NCBI RefSeq assembly: GCF_030272615.1
Contig: NC_081412.1
Span: forward strand, 21,427,932-21,491,931
Reading direction: 5' to 3'
DNA: 64,000 bases
From: Cryptomeria japonica
Taxonomy: Eukaryota > Streptophyta > Pinopsida > Cupressales > Cupressaceae
Each line of letters opens with the position of its first letter. Positions within the stretch are counted from its first letter, which is position 1. A model generated the notes under the pieces. That model saw only the letters and a list, made by a program, of their open reading frames with translations, was not told where the DNA came from and searched no databases. Both the position numbers and the translations under genes were made by a program. Shown one piece after another: positions 24,151 through 34,880 of this stretch.

Positions 24151-24307
24151 GTTGCACAGAGCATCAGGCTCCCATACATACCAGAAAAACACCAAAAACA
24201 TTCAGAAAAATGTCCTAAATAAAATACAAAAACATCAAAATAGTAAAGAAAAATCATACATCCAAATGGTGAACAACCACTCTAGTGGCACCTTGGGTAA
24301 GTGCGAT

Positions 24308-24340
24308 GGTGAAAACCTGGCAAACAGGCGCCACTTGTAA
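24308..24340 (+). promoter_or_regulatory. Conserved post-pol hairpin motif (element B copy)
   Basis: ggtgaaaacctggcaaacagg followed by cgcc, 158 bases after the pol stop. CCTG/CAGG pair around GCAAA. See the copies in A (11971) and C (56153). Confidence 0.6.
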
Positions 24341-25337
24341 AGGCTATGGCTCCATTGTCTTTCAGACTTGTTGCGATCACATTCATTACATCCGCTCATC
24401 CATCATTCAAACCATGGCTTGTTATTGATCTACGTTGAAAGATAGCACTTCATGCATCTTGCATCCTGCCTTTTCATAGTCATGTCTAAACTGGGGGCAA
24501 TGCCCTTAACCTATTGATGGAAATAGATTGTACATTACTTGTGATTCATTGGGTTCTTCATTCAAAATTGTCTCACAAAAACCAAAAACATTCAAAACAA
24601 TCATCAAAATACCAAAAACATTGGAAAACTATCTTAGAAAATCCAAAAAACATCAGAACACATTGAAAATCAAACAAAAACATGGCAACACATTGTACAT
24701 ACTCATTTGAGCAGGAACCATGCAAACATTGTAAAATACTCACATGATGATCACTTATCAAATCGACCAAACAATCAACATCAACACACAAACTGTCTTC
24801 AACAAGGATGCATCCTTCTGTACCAAAACAAAGACATGATGACGTTTTATTTGACAAGAAAATTATGTTTAAGCTAGCAAAATACTTGGTTGTTTTGTAG
24901 GTTATTCATTCATGTATATATATCAGGTTCCTACGCTACTCCAGGATATCCACAAGTGATTAGAGTGGTCGGGAGGGTTCCTACGCATTGTTTGTAAGTC
25001 TTCTGCGAATTATTCCGATGAAATTCTGGGGCATGTACTAATGGTGTCTATGTGGGAAGTTCACTAAGCTATGTGATCATAGGCAAAATACAATCATAGA
25101 TCACTACGACTTGCTGACTACAACGTATACCTCGACCATATGAGCATGAACCATTATCGAGGATCCATATTCTTTATTCTTTATTCTTCATATATGTTGT
25201 TTGCTTACAGGTACAATGCTCTTTCTTTGGTTTCTCCTACCTCATCCAAACTGGATAAAGGTTTTATCTCTTATTACAGTATGAACTTGTCTTAGGATAT
25301 GATCAGCCCAAGATCAAGGAGGATGTTCCAAGTCAAT
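24341..25337 (+). other. Element B post-pol spacer with PPT-like motif
   Basis: Noncoding. Contains aactgggggcaatgccc near 24490-24506, equivalent to the PPT-like motif after pol in A and C. The rest (24530-24700) repeats 'accaaaaacattcaaaacaatc' phrases, a loose A-rich low-complexity run. No frame is conserved in A or C. Confidence 0.55.
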
Positions 25338-25447
25338 ACTCAGGGCAACTTGACCCATTATATCAAGTTGTTTGTATTAACTTGCTACATCAAAATCCAT
25401 GTAAGGAATACTCAGGTCATCTTGAATCATTATGTCAAGTTGCTTGT
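25338..25447 (+). repeat. Duplicated about 40-bp conserved noncoding motif (element B copy)
   Basis: Two copies of a motif beginning ACTCAGG (25338-25375 and 25410-25447, 72 bases apart): actcagggcaacttgaccca..., actcaggtcatcttgaatca.... Homologous pairs occur in A (31459-31573) and C (55407-55523). In A and C the two copies end in aattatacc...ttg.tgtttgt-like sequence. Pairing of two copies in three diverged elements argues for constraint. Confidence 0.6.
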
Positions 25448-25679
25448 ATCCTCTTACAACATTTTCAAGCTCAATGATGAAAATAGAGCACTATGGATCG
25501 TCATTCCATCTCATCTGTTTATATTGCATTTCATTGCGTATTGCCCATCCATTTTACTCATTCATTATTTTTCACATGATTTTGAATGCAAGTATGAACA
25601 AAAGTCAAAATTGAACAGCTATGGAAAATTGAGTTGGTCTTGGATATAATCACGACAAAGTTCTCTAATACATCATCAG

Positions 25680-26650
25680 TGCATTATGCAAAGTTTAGAC
25701 AACCTTGCATTCATCTATCATAAATCACATCATCATTTCATAACATTTAGTTGCATTAGCCATTCATTAGCGTACATTTAATATCATTTAGTTGCACTCA
25801 CCACATATAGTTCATTCTCATTTACTTGCATTAGTATCATTATATCATTTCATTATTACACTCATGACATTTAAATTCATTTAAATTGTCCTTATTTGCA
25901 TTTACTACCATGATTAGCCATTACTATACATTCATTTATCTATCAATTAGTTAAAGTGCATTCATTTATCCATTTTAGTGTATTATTATACTCATTTTAT
26001 TTCACTTAGAATTCATTTAGACTGCATTCATTATCCCTTTTAACTGCATTAAGGTGCAATTATTCATTAACCATGAGTTGCATTATCATCACATTATCAT
26101 TTTACTTCATCATATTTGGACATTTAGAATCATAAAACCATTTGTCTCAAACATTGGTTCATACATTATAACATATGCATTCATTTAGAAATCATCATTT
26201 AAACATTTGTACTTTACATTTGTTTATCCATGTTACGTTCATATAGATGCATATCCATAAATAAATCATTCATTCAAAACATTACATTAACATCATTGCA
26301 TATCATTATCTCATCATTGTATTGATATAAAGTACAAAATACTATCTATACCATCATAAATCACCATTAAGCATACATCATCATCATGGCATTTCATACA
26401 TAAAGCAATACATCAAACAAATCATGCATATATAAACCTGCATTCACATGTTAGTATCCAACATCATAAAACATGCATATAGACATCATATAGGAATCAT
26501 CTCATAAATGCATACATATAGCAAGTACAACCATCCATCTAAGCATAACTCATAAAATCATCATCAAGCATAAACTCCATACATATCTACATGCATATCA
26601 TCACAAAATATGGGATCACCTCATATATCATCTCATGTATCAGAGTACAA
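25680..26650 (+). other. AT-rich low-complexity spacer of element B
   Basis: About 1 kb made of loosely repeated 'cattcatttagttgcattag' and 'catcatcataaaatcat' words. A similar tract follows the duplicated motif in A (31620-32180) and in C (54500-55150, reverse). No gene. Confidence 0.6.
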
Positions 26651-26719
26651 TGAAGTCCAAAAAATCGGCTACCAAGAGCCATCCAAAGTATAGTCCAAAA
26701 ATAACAATATATACAAAAT

Positions 26720-28707
26720 GCTCTCTCGGATGCCACTCTGACCAGATGCTGCACCACCATCACCACCTACTCCCCCACTAGTCCCTGCATCACCTGATTT
26801 GTCTCTCCGTGGAGGACCCATCAAACCCCCACTAGCTCCTGCGTCACCTGACCTATCTCTCGGTAGAGGACCCATCACACCCCACTGCTCTGCATCCTCT
26901 GAGATCGCTCTGATCTGGCCTACCGCATATGTGAATAGCTCAGCGCTCGCTGACTAGCTGGCACCACCTACTCATATAGGCCCCGCAAATAATCAACCTC
27001 TCCACCTGCTCTTCGTACCTCCCTCGCCAATGCCTCCACTGATGGCCCCTGTCCCTGTGCTCCCTCCAACATCCTCACTCTCTCCTGCAACTGGATCACC
27101 CCATCCACGGCCTGATCTCTCTCCCGCAGCACTACAGTCAGCTCTGACTCTCGTGCAAATAGCTGCAACCTCCGCCTCCAGATCCTCCACCTGTATCTCG
27201 ACTACTGTGAGTCGAGTCTGCAAATGTAATATCATATGGTCCCGAAGATCTCTAGTTGCTCCCTCCCCTATATCCATAGGTGCCTCACCTGTAGCTCCCT
27301 CTCAAGTGGCTCCCTCCCCTCTATCCATCAGTACCTCCATCTCCCCCGTACCTCTGCCACCTAATCTAACACCTCCCTGTATCAAAGGTCCCTGTGATAT
27401 CCGCAATGGCAAACCACCTCTCCCTCTCCGCTGAACTCACCCACCACTACCACCTCCACCATCCCCCCTCCTCCTCCTCCATCACCACCTCCTCCATCAC
27501 CACCATCCCCTCTCCCTCGTCCATCTACTATAGGTCCTCAACCTCCTCTCCTCCTCCGTCTTCGTCCCCTATCCTCCTCAAAATCGAGAATCGGCTCTGT
27601 CGGATTTGATATCCGCAGAATCAGATGAGTTGCCATATACTGCGTATACTCCTCCGACACCCTTGCATCTACCACCCTCGGTCGTATATCCCATGGTCTC
27701 GCCTATAACATCCGAAACTCTACCAATGCCTGATCATAAGGTAGTACTGGCCCCCATGCATACCTCTCTCGTACCACCCTGACATACTCCCCTGATCCCC
27801 TAGGCAATCCCTGTCGTCATCCAAACTATCTCAAAACTCTGCCCGACACCTTTCTCTCTACATGGTAGGTTGTCCTCCCAATGAGGAATCGGGTCATGAA
27901 TACATGCGGCAACACCTCCGCATCATCCTCCCAGGGCTCACACTCAATATAGGGTCTCTAGATCACTGCATCCAGATCATCTAGTGCCCGTTGCCACCAC
28001 TCTAACTTCCCCAGGTGGGGCTGACTCATCATACCGCTATACATATATACATAAGGCTGGTCGACTGCCCGAAATATCAGACTCACTAGTCGGGTAACTA
28101 GTAAGTGCTCCCATGCCCAAATATGCAGCAGTGTCACTCCCACTACCAATGAGCCCCTCCCTCGGTATACTACCTCATGCAGCTCCTGATATAAGTGCGC
28201 CAACATGCATGGTCCCCATGCAAACTAGGTCCCCTCTGTCATCATCTGCTCAATCACCTGACCCTAACCAACAACAAGTCCACGTGATCGTCTATCCGGG
28301 CACAGTAATCCCCCCACAATCCCTAACAAAACTGTTGGTAATGGCTCATACAATGCAGCGATATCCTCCCAGGCTATCAAACCATCATCAATATAAACGT
28401 CCTCATCAAAGAATCTCTACACCGCTAGAGTCCCCCACGCTCTATCGTACGTCACCAACTCACCTCGAATAGGAATATGCAGGATGCGTCATACATCCTC
28501 CAGTGTCACAGTCATCTCCCCCTGCGCCAAGTGAAATGTGCATGTCTCACTATGCCAACGCTTTGTCAATGTTGTCATCAAACCGTGAATCATCCGAATC
28601 ATGGGCATATACATCATATCATACAACTCAGTCACTACAATGCAATCCACCTCGGCCTCTATCAGCTGATCACGCAACCCCTATGTGGCGGGATGCCTCT
28701 CGCGCAA
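26720..28707 (-). pseudogene. Antisense gene of element B, exon 2: plant mobile domain protein, damaged
   Basis: Reads against gag-pol. From 28707 downwards one frame encodes a PMD (plant mobile domain, aminotransferase-like) protein: MIHGLMTTLTKRWHSETCTF, HLAQGEMTVTLEDV, CMLAHLYQELHEVVYRGRGS, LLHIWAWEHLLVTR, LGKLEWWQRALDDLDAVI, then an Asp/Glu/Arg- and Gly-rich stretch and a coiled-coil part (LRERDQAVDGVIQLQERVRM) ending EVDYLRGLYE near 26968. The same layout is found in C exon 2. Several TAG/TGA stops interrupt it, and the end (below 26930) is frameshifted. The start is set at the acceptor ttacag, which puts the RW motif 50 codons in, exactly as in C; a second phase-0 acceptor, tgtgtag, would start at 28728. 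Confidence 0.8.
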
Positions 28708-29375
28708 CTGTAAGACGCGAAGATCCTCCTACACAAGTGCATCAACCATCATCATCAGTTGTTTTGTTTCAAACTTTCTTAAGTTTAAACCTAGACTATC
28801 AACAGATACTTTGATCAATTATTTTCGGGTTTCAACAGATAAACAATCATGGCACACCTAGACTTCAACAGACATTTATCCTAATGACCTAAGTCTCATC
28901 AAGGCTGCTATGGTTCAAAACAACTCTCACCTCACATCGTCATCCATCCATCATTGGCATCGAGAGATTTTTGTTCACACAAACTGGGGCATCTATTTTT
29001 CCTAAACAAAAGCGCTATCTTGCAAACAAAAGCGCTATCTCCTAAACAATAGCGCTAATACCCTGACAAAAGCGCTTAATCAACTATACAAAAGCTCTCA
29101 AACTACAAAAGTGCTACAATCACTACGCAATAGCACTTCTTTACATCAATAGCGCTCAATTAACTCCTCCATCGCACTCAATTATTTATACAATAGCGCT
29201 AATATTTGCAAAAGTGCTCAAACGACTGCACAATAGTCCCATTGCGGCACAATAGCACTAATTAAATTGACAAAAGTGCCAAAACACAGTTTCAGCGCTT
29301 TTGTCTCGACTCAACTTGGATCTAGCTAAAAATACATCAAAAATGCGTAAAATTCAAAAACTCCAATTCACATAC
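28708..29375 (-). other. Predicted intron of the antisense gene of element B
   Basis: On the - strand it begins with donor GTATGT (29375-29370) directly after codon 25 of exon 1 and ends with acceptor CAG at 28710-28708. Both exon ends are phase 0. The intron contains the ACAAAAGCGCTA array (29006-29304). Prediction by comparison with element C; not supported by transcript data. Confidence 0.6.
29006..29304 (+). repeat. Array of ACAAAAGCGCTA-like motifs near the 3' end of element B
   Basis: About 14 copies (variants ACAATAGCGCTA, ACAAAAGTGCTA, GCAATAGCACTT) at 15-30 base spacing; the last, cagcgcttttgt at 29293, is inverted. The motif is the reverse complement of that in the leader array at 14124-14365. 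The array lies inside the predicted intron of the antisense gene. Confidence 0.75.
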
Positions 29376-29450
29376 TGCTAGTCCGTAGTCATCTGGCCGC
29401 TGGAATCGACGGACTCGCTCTAATCGATGCTCTGCTACGGGTACCGACAT
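29376..29450 (-). CDS. Antisense gene of element B, exon 1 (25 codons)
   Basis: ATG at 29450 on the - strand opens 25 codons with the pattern M-S-V-P...HRLERVRRFQRP..YG, followed directly by GTATGT. Element C has an exon of exactly the same length at 51463-51537 with M-A-I-P...HRFERVQRYERP..YG, also followed by GTACGT. Twelve of the 25 residues agree. Position, length, phase and donor site all match, so this is a real first exon and not chance. It is short, basic and of unknown function. No stop is present in the B copy. Confidence 0.7.
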
Positions 29451-29849
29451 CCTGACTGCTACTTGCTCCTCCAAAAAGTCACTATTAGAGCTAGAATTTC
29501 ACTATGATCGCGGATACAAATGACCATGTTTTCACCCCTTTCTCCCCATATAAACCCTTCACTGTAACCCTAATTTTCCCCCGCTCACTGCCGTAGTCCC
29601 CGTAAACTTCCCGAGCCTCCCATTTCTCCATTTTATCTCCGATTTCTTCTATTTTCCACTAGCATTGCTAACTTCTTCTCTTCTACCACCCTACCAATTT
29701 TCATTCTTTTTCGAGAGATCGCCCGATTTTTCAAAATTCTTCGGCTCATCTCTCGAGGGGGCATACCACCCATTAAATCAACATTTTATGGGGCATTTCT
29801 TCACACCTATTTTTCTTTCTTTGAAACGACGCAATAAACCGCATCATCT
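29451..29849. other. Region between antisense exon 1 and the PPT of element B
   Basis: Upstream region of the antisense gene. tttatatgg (- strand, near 29550-29560) lies about 105 bases above the ATG and could serve as a TATA element; this is inference. The + strand frame at 29665-29868 is not conserved in C. Confidence 0.4.
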
Positions 29850-29863
29850 CAAAGAGGGGCAAA
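29850..29863 (+). other. Polypurine tract of element B
   Basis: caaagaggggcaaa directly abuts the TG of the right LTR. It is the primer site for plus-strand DNA synthesis. C has the equivalent aaaaaggggcaaaa at its LTR. Confidence 0.9.
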
Positions 29864-31399
29864 TGTAGTCACATAAATCTGTCCATTTTAATTAAATGAA
29901 TATTTTCTATTTATTTGATTAACTAGCTATCAGTTAATTAAATTAATATTTAATTAATTCATTTTCAAACATTCTCTTATTAATTAAATAAATTATTCAA
30001 TTTATTTTAATTAATTCATTAAACCAAATTCACAATCAATTAAATGAATAAATCCTATTTATTCAATTTAATCCCCTTTCTTCTTTTAAATAAATTAAGT
30101 AAAACATTTATTTAAATCATTTATCCTCCCCACTTGCATTTTCCTACAAATGCAACTTGCACACACAAATTGAAATAAATTAATTTTATTTTTAATAAAA
30201 TCTTATTTTCCCTCACCCACCAAATTCACTTGCATTCCTAAACCCCCTTCTAGATTTTTCTAACCCCTTCCTAATTAACCTAATCCATCCCTTAATTATT
30301 GTCACATTCCTAAGCAACTTGGAGTCACTTCTCAAAGACTTCAAAGTCTTTGAAAAGCATTTAATACTTTGTGTGTTCAACAATCTAACCTCTAAAGTCT
30401 TCCAAACCACTAATGACTCTTACATGACCATTAATGACTCTTACATAACCATTTATGGTTAATTCAACTTGCATCCATGTGTCTCCTCAAGCATTTATTG
30501 CTTTCTTCCAAACCACTAATGGCTCTTACATGACCATTAATGACTCTTACATAACCATTTATGGTTAATTCAACTTGCACCCATGTGTCTCCTCAAACAT
30601 TTATTGCTTTGACCATGGTTATCCCTTTTACCTTTGCACAAGAGTTTATCCATTGGATAAAAGCTTTATTCTTTGAATAAAGAATTTATTCATTCAACCC
30701 AACCTTGACTTTAACTCCTAAGTTAACTCTAAGGTCATGTCAAGCATTTAATGCTTATTCCCTCTCCTCTCAACCCCTCTCATATTGACACTTGTCATCT
30801 TGGGATTAGGTTGAATGCCCTCACATGGATTGAATATCATTCAATCCTGACCCTTGTTGAGATTACTCAATCTCAACCATCCATTGCTCCATTTTCTCTA
30901 TAAATAGAGCCCATTTCTTCATAATCCAGATCCTGAAAACTTGCATGCATTTAATCTATAGTGAAATTTTAGAGAGCATTTAGCATAAATCACTAATATA
31001 TTGTTATTTTGGCCTAAAATAAATCATTTTGTCATCATAGCATCTAATATTAGCTTTTATTCACATTTGCATAACATTTTAGAGTAAACATTTCAATATT
31101 GAACCTCTATAAGCATCCATAGTGCAAAAAGCTGCTGAGAGCTACAATAATTTGGAACTTGGAGAGGAGAGGAACAAAGGAGAAGGAGCTAAGGGCATGT
31201 TAGAAGGCATTTGGAGATGTCTTGTTATATTTACCTTCATAGTTAAATATTTCTTCATGTTTTTAGTGTCTCTTTTGATATGCCTGCTTAGATTAGTTTT
31301 TGGTTGAATAACACTAACTTTGATTTTGGTTTCTTGTGTTTTTGGTGTGTTATACGACCACAAGTGCTTGTCTAACCTTGTCCATTTTGTAGAGCATCA
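29864..31399 (+). repeat. 3' LTR of element B, with an internal 106-bp tandem duplication
   Basis: 1536 bp, from TGTAGTCACATAAATCTG to ...TTGTAGAGCATCA. It is 101 bp longer than the left LTR mainly because 30399-30504 is repeated as 30505-30610. TATA box at 30896-30911. Flanked on the right by AATAC (31400-31404). Confidence 0.95.
30399..30610 (+). repeat. 106-bp tandem duplication in the 3' LTR
   Basis: Two units starting cttccaaaccactaatg at 30399 and 30505. The left LTR has one unit. The units differ at few sites, so the duplication arose after or during the insertion of B. Confidence 0.85.
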
Positions 31400-31458
31400 A
31401 ATACATTTCTCATTTTGCACATAAAAATGATTAACTCTTGTTTGTTTGACACAAACAA

Positions 31459-31573
31459 CACTCAGGTCATCTTGGTTCAATTATACCTTGACGCTTGTGT
31501 CATTTTGCAATATCAAAACTCAAGTAAGTTATTCTCACGTCATCATGGTTCAATTATACCATTGATGTTTGTA
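31459..31573 (+). repeat. Duplicated conserved noncoding motif (element A copy)
   Basis: Copies at 31459-31500 and 31531-31573, about 72 bases apart: cactcaggtcatcttggttc, then aattataccttgacgcttgt; ctcacgtcatcatggttcaa, then ttataccattgatgtttgt. Very close to the C pair, more distant from B. It lies just beyond the B insertion and shows that A resumes at 31405. Confidence 0.7.
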
Positions 31574-31619
31574 TTAACTTTCAACATTTCAAAAGCTCAA
31601 TGATGACAAAAAGAGCAAA

Positions 31620-32180
31620 AACAATTGGCTAAAAGGAATGACAACGACACAATTAAAATGATCATTGGTGCATTTAGTTGCATTCATTCATACATTTAGT
31701 TGCATTATCATCAATACTATCATCACATCCTATGTATATTATGTACCCGTCACATAAATGCATTTATCATATAAAAACATCAATCATCATCATATCGACA
31801 TTTTTTTATCAAGACGACATATGTCACCATAATCATATAAATAAGATTCATTTCATCCATACATCATCACATCATAAAAACATGTATATACAAATTCCAT
31901 CAAGAAAAACATTTGCATCCATACAACATCATAAAATCATCATCATGAGATCATCATAAAGCATCATAAATCATCATAACCTCATCACATCTGTATATTA
32001 ATATCAGTCATCATCATAGAACATCACATGTGAACCAAAGGAAATCGTTGTCATATCTAATATAATCTCAAAACAAGGTCAAAATATACAATTGAATATC
32101 ATGTATGTCTATGAATACATCAAATGTGCTCTATATCACAAAATGAGACAATCAAGTATGACTATCTCCATAAGCCGAAG
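31620..32180 (+). other. AT-rich low-complexity spacer of element A
   Basis: Repeated 'gcatttagttgcattcattc' and 'catcataaaatcatcatc' words, as in the B spacer. No frame conserved with B or C. Confidence 0.6.
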
Positions 32181-32189
32181 GTCTCATAG

Positions 32190-33910
32190 CAGATTTCCTC
32201 GCTCCTAGGTCCTCGCCAAGAGGATTGCACTGTAAAGGTCCTGTCAAGCCTCTGCTCTCTGTCCTAGAATGATTGTGTCCGGATCAAGCGGACGTAACTG
32301 CAACGTAACTAGGTTCTCTCTGCTCTCAAGGGATCATTCCTCGTATAAACATCGATAATACTCGACCTCCTTGGCCAAATATCGTATCTCCTTGAGTGTG
32401 TCTCTGAGAGGGGTGCCTGCAGTTGCTCTATCTAGTCTATCAGCAAGGGCCTTTGCTCATCCCTATTGCTCCACTGCTGTATCTCTCTCGGTCTACAGCT
32501 GGGAAATTTGTCGCTACTACGCCAAAACCTGTGCCTACAACTGTTGCACAAAGATCTGAAGAGCCCTAATCTGCACATCCCATCGATGGGAAGGCACCCT
32601 AATCTGGATGTGCACCTGAGAAGAAGTTCCTACTACACCTGTCCCTATTCAAGGAGCTAATGGAGGAATAACGTCCGATCTCCTCTTCTACGTAGGCCGC
32701 CTACCTCCCACCACACCTCCCACCACACCTCCCACCGCACCTCCAACTTTTGCTGGCAATAGACCACCACCTCCACCTCCACCACCACCACCACCACCAC
32801 CACGATCACCCCCATCATCACCCTCATCATCATCCCCCTCATCATCCTCTCTACACCTATGACCTCCTCACCTCTGCGGTCACTCCTCCTCATCATCATC
32901 AAAAGTTGACACTGGCTCTGCTGGATCGGATAACCGAGCCACCACATGTATAATCCAGTACGCTGAGTACTCCTCAGTCATCCCTACGTCTACCACTCCA
33001 GCTTCATAATCCCAAATTTGGCCTGCTAAGCTCATATACTCAGCCACCGCTACAACACTATCAATGGTCGACCCCCACTCGGGTACTTCATGTTGTCGAC
33101 GAGCATACAAATAAGTTCCCTGTAGTATCCCTTGTTGTCGCCCATACTGCCTGTAGACCCGACTGTGCAAAAATATCTCAATAATAAAAGGGCATCTACC
33201 CGATCAAATACCTGGACATATATACATAGGGCATCTCTAGCCCATCCTCAACCCATACCTCACAATCCATATACAACCTCTAGATGACTGTGTCTATATC
33301 ATCCAAAACTCACCGACAGTACTCTAGATTTCCTAGCTTATGCTGGACAACTATACTTGTATATCCATAGGCATAAGGATGAACCACTGGTCTGTCTCTA
33401 TCTGCAAGTGGTCGTGTCACCGCTATATGCTCCCAGGCCCACACCTATAATAATGTGACTCCTGCAGATAGACTAGTGTATCCCCAATACACAACGTGGT
33501 GGAGCTCCCTGTATAGGTGGGCCAACATACATGACCCCCACGCAAACCTCCTACCCTATGTCACCATGTCCTCCAAAACTAAACCCCATCCCACTGCTAG
33601 TCCCTTCAACCTATAGTCGAGACATAAGAAGCCACCAATAAAACCTGTCAGTATTGATGGAAGTGGAGCATAATCTAGATCTAGCATCTCCTGCCATGGG
33701 ATCTCATAACCACTGATGTGGTCATCCTGGAACACTCACCATAGAGCCTTTGTACTACCCTCCTCAGTCTTCTCATAGGGTAGCAATTCTCCTACCACTG
33801 GAATCTGCAGGATCATGTAGCAATCCTCAGGCGTCACTGTCATCTCCCTTGTCACTAGATGGAAGGTGTTGGTGTTGCTTTGCCACCTCTCTGCCAGAGG
33901 TGTCAACAAA
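32190..33910 (-). pseudogene. Antisense PMD gene of element A, exon 2, truncated by copia
   Basis: On the - strand from 33910: LLTPLAERWQSNTNTFHLVT, MTVTPEDCYMILQIPVVGEL, ISGYEIPWQEMLDLDYAPLP, GFIGGFLCLDYRLKGLAVGW, FAWGSCMLAHLYRELHHVVY and VWAWEHIAVTRPLADRDRPV. After a frameshift the 33170-32880 frame gives YRQYGRQQGILQGTYLYARR and an acidic FDDDEEE. A proline/histidine-coding low-complexity tract (32700-32830) and a coiled-coil tail ending VEYYRCLYEE (32340-32560) follow. It is closer to C than to B. The N-terminal 45 or so residues of exon 2, the intron and exon 1 are missing, since the copia LTR starts at 33911. Many TAG stops. Confidence 0.8.
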
Positions 33911-34181
33911 CTTCAATCTAAAATTGCCTACATCATTTATGACCACTTTCAAGCCCATCTAAAGCCGCTAAGGCCTTCAAATTGACTTTGAAACTTTTAA
34001 AAATATATTTTTTAATATCTTAAAATCTAGACATGATATTTCAATGAAAGTTTATTGACATGTTTATTTAGCCAATCCATAGCTTTGGGTAAAATTTTGG
34101 ACCAATCCATGCTCAAATGTAAACTTACTATAAATAGTAACCTTATGTAAATGCAAGGTTGAAACACCATTTTTATAACAT
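33911..34181 (-). repeat. Partial 3' LTR of the copia element (U3 end only)
   Basis: Reading downwards from 34181 it starts TGTTATAAAAATGGTGTTTC and follows the first about 270 bases of the copia 5' LTR (41132 downwards), with shared phrases such as tactatttatagtaagttta and ggtccaaaattttaccc. It stops abruptly at 33911 against element A. No TSD can be found because this side is truncated. Confidence 0.7.
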
Positions 34182-34207
34182 TCTCAAACCTATCGAACAC
34201 CTTGCGA

Positions 34208-34880
34208 TGTTAGGAAAATGGTGTCTCAACCTTGAAATAATAAGAAGGTAATATTGATAAAAAGTTACTATTGACATGTGAGTATGTGTGTGTGGGGGGG
34301 GGGGGGGGGGGGGAGGGGTTGCAAGGGGGGTACCCCTCTTATGGACTTCATTCCTTTGATCAATTAGGGGTCAAAGGCAATGTGCCACGCGGGGTTTTTT
34401 GGGGGCAGCGCCCTTGAAACAAAATTTCATTTATAATTTATCATTGTGAATCATGACCATTTATCATTAGGTCATAGATCTAATGGTGGATATTTTGTGC
34501 ACTTTGTTTTTCCTAGAGGGTAACCCTATTTTATGAAGGCATTGTATTACAATTGTGTATTGTGATATATTTTGAGAGTATGATAGTTGTTGAGTTGCCT
34601 CTAGATCTCTGTTGGTGATACTCTTGCAAGAAGCTTGCTCTGCGAGTATATTGTAATATATTATTATTCTGAATAATATATTAGGTGACTTTTGGAGTGT
34701 GGGGTTTTCCTCTTGAAAGGATTTTCCCCATGTAAATCATTGCATCGTCCAATATTCATGTTATTTATGTTTATTTTTGTTAAGTTTTTGTAACTATTGT
34801 AGAGATCTATAAATTTTTTGCATTACCCTCCTCACAAAGATTAGTGTAGGAAGTTGTTTCTCTACTATAGCTTCCTTACA
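34208..34880 (+). repeat. Copia-type LTR in opposite orientation to its neighbours
   Basis: Starts TGTTAGGAAAATGGTGTCTC, identical to the first 20 bases of the 5' LTR at 41132 (reverse). Its R/U5 part (gagtgtggggttttcctctt ... gaagttgtttctctactata) matches the R/U5 of that LTR, but U3 is largely different and shorter. It is in + orientation while the adjoining copia pol is in - orientation. No PBS follows and flanking bases do not repeat. It contains a G run of about 25 at 34297-34322. Confidence 0.65.

Larger units (their letters stand above)
12611..31399 (+). mobile_element. Element B: complete Tat-like Ty3/gypsy retrotransposon, 18.8 kb, TSD AATAC
   Basis: LTRs at 12611-14045 and 29864-31399 both start TGTAGTCA and end GAGCATCA. 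The 5-bp direct repeat AATAC flanks them at 12606-12610 and 31400-31404. A PBS-like site follows the left LTR after two bases, and a polypurine tract abuts the right LTR. Inside are ORF0, gag, protease, linker, RT, two RNase H domains, integrase, a 5-kb 3' region, and a two-exon antisense PMD gene. By eye the LTRs differ at a few percent of sites plus a 106-bp duplication, so the insertion is not recent. All coding frames carry stops. It sits inside element A, a relative of itself. Confidence 0.95.

Noticed and set aside
27030-27609. Pro/Ser-rich + strand genes in element B
   Set aside because: They are complements of the acidic Gly/Asp/Arg-rich part of the antisense PMD gene.
32657-32953. 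His-rich / Val-rich small proteins
   Set aside because: Produced by a CACCAC repeat in the degenerate acidic stretch of the antisense gene of A.
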